A DNA stretch of 6,580 nucleotides. Source: Planctomycetota bacterium. Lineage in GTDB: Bacteria > Planctomycetota > UBA1135. The notes under the pieces are model-generated. The model searched no databases. It was not told the DNA's origin and saw nothing but the letters and a program-made list of their open reading frames with translations. Positions 1-4,892 of the stretch are shown piece after piece; within the stretch, counting starts at the first letter, position 1; each line of letters starts with the position of its first letter. The translations under genes were made by a program, and so were the position numbers. The stretch spans positions 1 to 6,580 of the forward strand of contig JALUUN010000588.1 of the NCBI GenBank assembly GCA_027021325.1, read 5' to 3'.

Positions 1-783
1 CGGGTCCAGGAAGGGCTCTTCGGGGGTCCAGACCCTACCCAGGGCCAGCAGGAAGGGCTCCGGCTCCCGGGTGGCGGGCAGAAGAGGCTGCTCCGGCTCC
101 CCCCAGGCGAAGCGCAGGCGCAGGCGGAGGCCCTGGAGGCGGGGGCCCTCCGCAAGGCGGGTGCTCCCGCCTTCCCAGACCAGCCGGAGGCCCCGGAAGC
201 CGGCCTCCAGCCGGGGGACCGAGGCCCGCAGGCGCTCCAGGCCCCCGCGCCTCCGCCCGCCGCCGCGCCGGTCGAGGAGGGCGGCCGCCTCCCGGGCGTG
301 GACCCCGGGGAAGGGCCCCCGGCCGGCGTCCTCGATCCAGAGGTCCAGGCCGCCGCCCGTGGCGGCAAGGCCCAACCAGGCCTCCCCGGCCTGGCCGTGG
401 CGCCGCAGGTTGGCGGCCCCCTCCTCGACCGCGAAGGCCAGGACCTCCTGGAGCGCGGGGGGCAGGGGCTCGGGATGGAGGGGCTCCAGCCGCGGCCGCA
501 GGGCCCGGAGCCGGGGCAGGAGCCAGGCGCGGCCTGGATCCTCCCCGGCGCCGCCCTGCGGCGGCAGGGGGCGGCGCTCGAGGTGGAGGAGGCGCAGGAG
601 GTGCCGCCGGTCCCGGGTGCGGCCGGCCGAGCGCAGCCACCCGGCCTCCTGGAGACGGCGAACCTCCAGCCGGACCGCCTGGTCCGTGACCCCGCGCCCC
701 TCGGCCACGGCCTGGACCGGACGGTCCACACCGAAGTGGAGGGCCCGGAGAAGATCCGCCAGGAGGCTGGTTTCTTTTCGCAA
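1..783 (-). CDS. Winged-HTH + GHKL (RsbW/histidine-kinase-type) ATPase regulator, C-terminus cut by window edge
   Basis: Reading the minus strand from a TTG at 783-781 gives 261 codons without a stop, running off the left edge. Residues about 6-65 look like a winged helix-turn-helix: helix LLADLLRALH, recognition-type helix VTDQAVRLEVRRLQEAGWL, then an Arg-rich wing (SAGRTRDRRHLL). Residues about 105-200 match the GHKL ATPase fold: N-box EEGAANLRRHG (E121, N125, H129, as in RsbW-type ExxxNxxxH), D-box IEDAGRGP (D152, G154, G156), and a Gly/Arg-rich G2-like loop GGGRRRGGLERL near 174-185. No phospho-acceptor His domain is visible, so this is not a classical sensor kinase. An ATP-controlled DNA-binding regulator is inferred. 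Some known HTH-ATPase proteins end in a STAS-like domain, but the part that would show this is off the window. TTG is chosen because an in-frame stop (TAG) lies four codons upstream. The next start (GTG 729) would remove helix 1. No Shine-Dalgarno is evident. GC-rich opposite-strand frames here look like shadows. Confidence 0.75.
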   Translation of the reverse strand, partial: MRKETSLLADLLRALHFGVDRPVQAVAEGRGVTDQAVRLEVRRLQEAGWLRSAGRTRDRRHLLRLLHLERRPLPPQGGAGEDPGRAWLLPRLRALRPRLEPLHPEPLPPALQEVLAFAVEEGAANLRRHGQAGEAWLGLAATGGGLDLWIEDAGRGPFPGVHAREAAALLDRRGGGRRRGGLERLRASVPRLEAGFRGLRLVWEGGSTRLAEGPRLQGLRLRLRFAWGEPEQPLLPATREPEPFLLALGRVWTPEEPFLDP

Positions 784-807
784 GTTACTGCACTAATTTC
801 GCAAGTT
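776..807. repeat. Exact 11-bp direct repeat, 21-bp period, candidate operator
   Basis: TTTCGCAAGTT occurs at 776-786 and again at 797-807, separated by ACTGCACTAA. The centre-to-centre distance of 21 bp is two helical turns, so both copies face the same side of the DNA. The pair sits in the AT-richer stretch between the divergent regulator and HEAT-vWA genes. The left copy covers the regulator's TTG start and its first codons. The repeat itself is directly visible. Its role as a binding site, perhaps for the adjacent winged-HTH protein repressing its own gene, is inferred from position only. Confidence 0.6.
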
Positions 808-826
808 CCATTGTAGAGGTTCGCAT
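785..826 (-). CDS. Possible 13-codon leader ORF ending one base before the regulator start
   Basis: An ATG at 826-824 opens a frame reading MRTSTMELAKLVQ, with TAA at 787-785. Its stop lies one base upstream of the regulator's TTG, a spacing seen in translational coupling. That could compensate for the missing Shine-Dalgarno. Alternatively it is the true N-terminus of the regulator in another frame, displaced by a frameshift, or chance. It conflicts with the proposed -10 box at 810-815: if that promoter is used, the ATG at 826 is not transcribed, though the in-frame ATG at 811 starts only about 8 bases upstream of the predicted transcript start. No homology can be claimed for so short a peptide. 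Confidence 0.15.
   Translation of the reverse strand: MRTSTMELAKLVQ
810..815 (-). promoter_or_regulatory. Possible -10 box (TACAAT) for the regulator gene
   Basis: On the minus strand TACAAT matches the sigma-70 -10 consensus at five of six positions. It would place a transcript start near 803, inside the right copy of the direct repeat and about 20 bases before the TTG start. No convincing -35 box is found at the usual spacing, so the call is weak. Confidence 0.22.
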
Positions 827-967
827 CGCCAGGTTTCCAGCAATCTTCTGCGTGTGCCCTTCTGGCAGCCCGGCCTCAAGGACCCCTACCGGGACGCCGG
901 CGCCCGGCCTCCCTCCCCCCGCTGGCCGGCGTCACCCCGATCCCCGGGGCGGATAGCCTGGACGCCG

Positions 968-2965
968 ATGTTCCTCCTGTCGCTCCTCCTCCTCGCCATG
1001 CCCCTCCCCCAGGGCGGGCCGGGAGGCGGCCCTTCCCCCTCGCTGGCGAAGGAACTGACCGATTTCGCCCGCCGCCGGCCCCCGGCGGAAGCCTGGGGGA
1101 GATGGCTGGAGTCCCTGGAGGAAGAACACGGGGCCATCCTGGTGCGGGCCCTCCAGAGAACCCTGGCGGAGCTGGATCCCTCCCTCCTGGGGCCGGTCGT
1201 CGAGACCGCCGCCCGGACCCCCGGGCCCGAGGGTGAGAAGCTGCTCCAGGAGCTGGCCCGTCGCCCCGGGAGTCCCCCGGAGGTCCGCACGGAGGCCTGC
1301 CGCCGTCTCCTGGCCCGGGGGCCGGCCGGCCTGGCCTGGGTCCGGGGGCGCTTGAACCGGGAGCGGGATCCGGCCGTGCGCGCTGCGCTTCTCGAGATGT
1401 TCCTGGCCCTGGACGAGGAGGGGCTGGAGGGGGCGCTTCTGCGCTCCCTGCGCAGCCGCGACCCCACGCTCCGGGCAGCGGGGCTCCAGGGCCTGGACCG
1501 CCTGGACCCGGTCCAGGTGCGGCCCTTGCTGCGGCAGATCGCCTCCGACCCGGCGGACCCCGCCCGCCTGGAGGCCGCCCGTGCCCTGGCCCGGGAGGGC
1601 GGGAGCGCGAACCTCGACTTCCTCCTGAAGCTGGCCCCTCTCGTGCCGGAAGCGGAACGGGAGGCCTGGACCGGAATCCTGGACGAGGCCCTGCGGGGAC
1701 CGGAGGAAGTCGAGGCTCTCCTCGAGCGGGGCCTGGGCAGCAGCCGGGCGGAGGTGCGGCGCCTGGCCCTCGCCGTCGCCCTGGGGCTGGACCCGGCTGC
1801 CTGGCCCGCTCTGGTGGATCCGGTCCTCGGCTTCCTCCTGGATCCCGAGGCCGAGGTGCGCGCAGGCGTCCTCGCCTGGCTGGAGGAGAAGCGGCCTCCC
1901 CAGGCCGGAGCGGCCCTGGAAGACCTGCTTTCGGGCCTGGAGAGCCGGCCCGCGGCCGTCGCCAGCGATCTTCTGCGCGCCGCGGTCCTCGCGGATCCCC
2001 CGCCTCCGGGCCTGGGCGCCCGTGTGCGGCGGCTGGCCGGGCGGCGCGGGCCCCTGCAGGAGGAGGCCCTGACCGCCCTCGGCCGCTTTCCGGAGCCGGA
2101 GGCCCGCCGCCTCCTCCTCCTCGTCCTCGAGAAGGAGGAGGACCTGATCCTGCGCGCCGCCGCCCTGGAGGGACTCCTGGAGTCGCGCAGCCCGGAGACC
2201 GTGGCTGCCCTCGTGGAGCTCCTGGGCCGGGAAGAGGACCCGGGCCTGCGCCGCCAGCTCACCGAGGTCCTCGCACGCCTGACCGGGGAGGATCTGGGGC
2301 CGGGATCCTGGGCCTGGACGCGCTGGTGGGAAGACCACCGCATGGGCTGGCAGCCCCCGCCGCGGGAAGAGGCCCTCGCCCGCCTGCAGGAAGGCCGCCG
2401 CCAGCGGACCTCGGGCGACACCGGCGCCCGCTACCACGGCCTGACCATTCCGGGCACCGGCGCCCTCGTCTTCATCCTCGACACCAGCGGCTCCATGGCC
2501 GCGCCGGCGCCCTCCGGCCAGACCTGGCTGCGCGAGTTCGCCGCCGCCCTGAAGCAGACCCTCTTCGAACTGGACTGGGACCGGCACGTGGATCTCGTCG
2601 TCTTCTCCTCGACGGCCCGGGCCTGGCAGCCCCGGCCCGTGCCCCTGGGCCCGCGCCGTCTCGCCGAGGCCTTTCGCTTCCTCGACAGCCTGGAGCCCCA
2701 TGGGGGGACGAACCTCCTCGGCGGCCTGGAGATGGCCCTGGCCATGCCCGAGACCGGGCATGTCTTCCTGCTGACGGACGGGATGCCCTCCGCTGGGCGC
2801 CTGATCTCCTGGTCCGAGATCCTCCTGGAAGTCGAGAACCTCCAGGCGCAGCGCGAACGGCCGGCCTCGATCTCGACGATCGCCGCGGGCATGGCCAGCT
2901 ACGAGGCCCTCTCCGAACTGGCGCACCGGAACGGCGGCGAGGCGGTGGATCTGCGCGACCTCTGA
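968..2965 (+). CDS. Exported HEAT-repeat protein with C-terminal vWA (MIDAS) domain
   Basis: Numbering from ATG 968 the product has 665 residues. Residues 1-16 (MFLLSLLLLAMPLPQG) form a hydrophobic export signal, though its n-region has no positive charge. Residues about 30-440 are roughly ten Leu/Ala-rich helical repeats of HEAT type, with recurring DPxxRxxxL turns (DPAVRAALL 134-142, DPTLRAAGL 165-173, DPEAEVRAG 292-300, EDPGLRRQL 423-431). A Trp-rich linker follows (W448, W450, W453, W454). Residues about 498-660 are a vWA domain with all three MIDAS elements: DTSGS 505-509, T581 in HGGTN, and D604 in LLTDG. vWA domains with an intact MIDAS bind proteins through a divalent cation, and HEAT repeats are also scaffolds, so a periplasmic or surface assembly/binding role is inferred. 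No enzymatic motif is seen. An alternative in-frame GTG at 854 would add 38 Pro/Arg-rich residues. Neither start has a good Shine-Dalgarno; ATG 968 is preferred because it puts the signal sequence at the N-terminus. Confidence 0.88.
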   Translation: MFLLSLLLLAMPLPQGGPGGGPSPSLAKELTDFARRRPPAEAWGRWLESLEEEHGAILVRALQRTLAELDPSLLGPVVETAARTPGPEGEKLLQELARRPGSPPEVRTEACRRLLARGPAGLAWVRGRLNRERDPAVRAALLEMFLALDEEGLEGALLRSLRSRDPTLRAAGLQGLDRLDPVQVRPLLRQIASDPADPARLEAARALAREGGSANLDFLLKLAPLVPEAEREAWTGILDEALRGPEEVEALLERGLGSSRAEVRRLALAVALGLDPAAWPALVDPVLGFLLDPEAEVRAGVLAWLEEKRPPQAGAALEDLLSGLESRPAAVASDLLRAAVLADPPPPGLGARVRRLAGRRGPLQEEALTALGRFPEPEARRLLLLVLEKEEDLILRAAALEGLLESRSPETVAALVELLGREEDPGLRRQLTEVLARLTGEDLGPGSWAWTRWWEDHRMGWQPPPREEALARLQEGRRQRTSGDTGARYHGLTIPGTGALVFILDTSGSMAAPAPSGQTWLREFAAALKQTLFELDWDRHVDLVVFSSTARAWQPRPVPLGPRRLAEAFRFLDSLEPHGGTNLLGGLEMALAMPETGHVFLLTDGMPSAGRLISWSEILLEVENLQAQRERPASISTIAAGMASYEALSELAHRNGGEAVDLRDL

Positions 2966-2970
2966 GGGAT

Positions 2971-2990
2971 GCCGCCCGGCAAGAGGGCGC
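2971..2990. terminator. Weak hairpin between convergent genes
   Basis: Only 25 bases separate the HEAT-vWA stop (2963-2965) from the stop of the convergent carrier gene (2991-2993). CGCCC at 2973-2977 can pair with GGGCG at 2985-2989 across a 7-base loop. With a five-pair stem and no T-tract on either strand this is a poor intrinsic terminator. It may do nothing, or transcripts may read into each other. Confidence 0.2.
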
Positions 2991-4826
2991 TCAGAGAAGG
3001 CCCGTCATCCAGGGGATGCCGATGCTGCAGAGGATCCAGACGATCAGGCTTAGGGGCAGGCCCAGGCGCAGGTAGTCGGCGTACTTGTATCCCCCCGGTC
3101 CATAGACCATGAGGTTGGTCTGGTGCCCGACGGGGGTGGCGAAGCAGATGGAGCCGCCGAAGGCGATGGCCAGGACGCAGGCGCGGAGGATCGGTTCAGC
3201 GTGTTCGGGAGCGAGGTGCTCGCCCATGGCCCGGCCGGCGGCAATGGCGATGGGCGTGAGGAGCACCGCCACAGCGGCGTGACTGATGAGGGCGTTGAAG
3301 AGGATGCAGATGGCCAGGAGCGCGCTCACCACCGCCACCGGACCATAGGGTTCGAAGACCGCCAGGATCCCCTGGGCCGCCTTCGCCGCCACCCCGGTCT
3401 CGTCCATGGCGTCGCCCAGGGCGATGGTACCGATCACGAAGAGCAGGATCGGCCAGTCGATGGCGCGGTAGGCGCGGCGCGCGGTGAGACAGCCGGTCGC
3501 CACCATGAGGAGCGCCCCGAGGAGAGCCGCGTGCGGCACCGGGATCAGGTGGTGGAGCTGCCGGTCCTCGGGCAGGAAGGGGAGGTCGGGCAGGCTCTTG
3601 AGGCTGAAGAGGAGAATCACCACGCCGGCCACCCACAGGGCCCGGCGGGCGCGCTCCTTGATGTGGGTGCGCTCGCGGCCGCTCTCGATCAGGAAGAAGT
3701 CCTGGCTGGCACGCAGGCGCGGCTCGTTGCGCCGGTCGCCGCAGACCAGCAGGAGATCCCCGGGCCGGAGCACCAGGTTGGAGGCCCGTTCGTGGATGTG
3801 CTGGCCGGCGCGCAGGACCGCCACCACCACCATGCCGAAGTCGCGGTGCAGGCGCAGGTCCGAGACCTTGTGCCCGAGAAGGCTGCTGTGCGGCGAGACG
3901 GCCAGTTCGTAGAAGCGCATCTCCTGCGGATCCACCTGGACGTCGTGGACGAACTTCAGCCCCAGCTTTTCCTGGAGCTGGATGATCTCCTCGACATGAC
4001 CGCGCAGGAGGATGGCGTCGCCTGGCTGGACGGTCTCGTTGAAGTAGGGCGGCCGCACCATCTCCTCCTTGCGCACGAAGAAGAGCAGGCGCGGCCCGGC
4101 GTCGGCGAAGACCTCCTTGTAGGGCCGGCCGATGAGAGGGCTGGTCGGCCCGATCAGGAGTTCGGTGACGTATTCCCGCTCCGAGCCTTCGGCCATCATC
4201 ATGGTCAGGCTGGTGCGGTGCGGCAGGATCCGCGTCGTCGTCAACGCCATGAAGGCGACGCCGGCAACCACCAGGATCACGCCCAGGGGCGTCATCTCGA
4301 ACATCCCCAGCCCCTCCAGCCCCTTCTCCACGGCGACGCCGCTCACCAGGAGGTTGGTCGAGGTGCCGACCAGGGTGCACATGCCGCCCAGGATCGAGGC
4401 GAAGGACATGGGCATGAGCAGGTGGCTGGCCGGGATGCCCGTGGTCCGGGAGACCCCAAGCAGCAGGGGGATGAAGATCACCACCACGCCGGTGTTGTTG
4501 AGCACCGAACTCACGGCGGCGGTGATCAGGCAGACCAGGAACAGAAGCTTCGTCGTGCTCCCCCGGCTGTAGCGCAGGACCCGCGTGGCGATGAACTCGA
4601 CGGCGCCGGTCCGGTTCAGGCCCTCGCCGACGACGTACAGCCCGGCCAGGGTCAGGATCACATAGTTGGAAAAGCCGGCGGCAGCCTCCTGGAAGTCGAG
4701 GACGCCGGTGAGGACCAGGGCCACGAGCAGACCGATCCCGATGACGTCCAGGGGTGCCCGGTCCAGGACCAGGAGGACCAGCACGCCCAGGGTCAGGGCG
4801 ATCACCGTCCAGGCGGCGTAGTCCAT
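2991..4826 (-). CDS. SLC13/DASS-like permease with two internal TrkA-C domains (downstream paralog)
   Basis: This 611-residue inner-membrane carrier is numbered from ATG 4826. The N-half has hydrophobic segments at about 5-22, 26-46, 55-70, 92-108 and 179-200, with the first binding hairpin containing GTSTNLLVSG (154-163). Two soluble TrkA-C/RCK-C domains follow, at about 217-290 (EYVTELLIG, then GDAILLRG) and 305-381 (SSLLGHKVSDL, then LRPGDLLLVCG). The C-half begins near 395, carries the family-type IDWPILLFVIGTIALG (456-471), and ends with a second hairpin GHQTNLMVYGPGGY (567-580). The fold pairs two inverted membrane halves whose hairpin tips hold Ser/Thr-Asn residues for Na+ and anion, as in VcINDY. 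The double TrkA-C insert resembles SAC1/SLT sulfate permeases. Sulfate or another anion is therefore plausible, but substrate cannot be read from sequence. A TTG at 4859 would add 11 residues; ATG is preferred because membrane segment 1 follows at once. A loop of about a dozen residues near 410-427 is longer than in its neighbour. Confidence 0.92.
   Translation of the reverse strand: MDYAAWTVIALTLGVLVLLVLDRAPLDVIGIGLLVALVLTGVLDFQEAAAGFSNYVILTLAGLYVVGEGLNRTGAVEFIATRVLRYSRGSTTKLLFLVCLITAAVSSVLNNTGVVVIFIPLLLGVSRTTGIPASHLLMPMSFASILGGMCTLVGTSTNLLVSGVAVEKGLEGLGMFEMTPLGVILVVAGVAFMALTTTRILPHRTSLTMMMAEGSEREYVTELLIGPTSPLIGRPYKEVFADAGPRLLFFVRKEEMVRPPYFNETVQPGDAILLRGHVEEIIQLQEKLGLKFVHDVQVDPQEMRFYELAVSPHSSLLGHKVSDLRLHRDFGMVVVAVLRAGQHIHERASNLVLRPGDLLLVCGDRRNEPRLRASQDFFLIESGRERTHIKERARRALWVAGVVILLFSLKSLPDLPFLPEDRQLHHLIPVPHAALLGALLMVATGCLTARRAYRAIDWPILLFVIGTIALGDAMDETGVAAKAAQGILAVFEPYGPVAVVSALLAICILFNALISHAAVAVLLTPIAIAAGRAMGEHLAPEHAEPILRACVLAIAFGGSICFATPVGHQTNLMVYGPGGYKYADYLRLGLPLSLIVWILCSIGIPWMTGLL
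4345..4439. repeat. Copy 1 of a ~95-bp near-identical block shared by the carrier genes
   Basis: Aligned by eye without gaps to 6226-6320, this block differs at about ten of 95 positions. It encodes the first binding hairpin of the downstream carrier, where 29 of 34 residues match the paralog. The flanks are clearly less similar. Confidence 0.7.
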
Positions 4827-4892
4827 CGTGGGGTGAAGGGCCCGGGGGCGGGGCCTCAACCTAGCCCGACGCCCCCTCCCCCGCCAGATCGG
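4827..4892 (-). promoter_or_regulatory. Short spacer between carrier genes with a G-rich tract (possible RBS for TTG start)
   Basis: On the minus strand 66 bases separate the upstream carrier's stop (4895-4893) from ATG 4826. The spacer contains GGGGGAGGGGG at 4882-4872, ending 12 bases before an in-frame TTG at 4859, while no Shine-Dalgarno-like sequence precedes ATG 4826. The tract could be a distant ribosome site for the TTG start, or simply compositional. No promoter or terminator is visible, which supports co-transcription of the two carriers. Confidence 0.35.

Larger units (their letters stand above)
784..967. other. Divergent intergenic region
   Basis: This stretch separates the minus-strand regulator from the plus-strand HEAT-vWA gene if the latter starts at ATG 968. 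Bases up to about 850 are visibly richer in A+T than the genes and hold the direct repeat and the putative -10 box. From about 851 the composition returns to gene-like GC, which would suit an earlier GTG start at 854. No clear plus-strand sigma-70 promoter was found. Confidence 0.55.

Noticed and set aside
35..640. Minus-strand 201-codon frame inside the regulator gene
   Set aside because: It is a Pro/Gly/Ala/Arg-rich shifted frame of the regulator, with no domain features.
1..783. Classical sensor histidine kinase
   Set aside because: No membrane segments, sensor domain or phospho-acceptor His helix precedes the ATPase motifs; an HTH does.
71..816. Plus-strand open frames 71-796 and 298-816 opposite the regulator
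   Set aside because: One is an Arg/Ser/Pro low-complexity translation and the other a Gly/Pro/Gln-rich one. The minus-strand frame in the same place shows wHTH and GHKL motifs instead.
886..2926. Two very long open frames on the minus strand under the HEAT-vWA gene (886-2421 and 932-2926)
   Set aside because: They are antisense to a gene with clear domains, are rich in Arg/Gly/Pro/Ser with no recognisable motif, and are expected from the scarcity of stop codons in GC-rich DNA.
3196..4380. 394-codon minus-strand frame overlapping the downstream carrier
   Set aside because: It is the same kind of shifted-frame shadow; the carrier frame is continuous through it.
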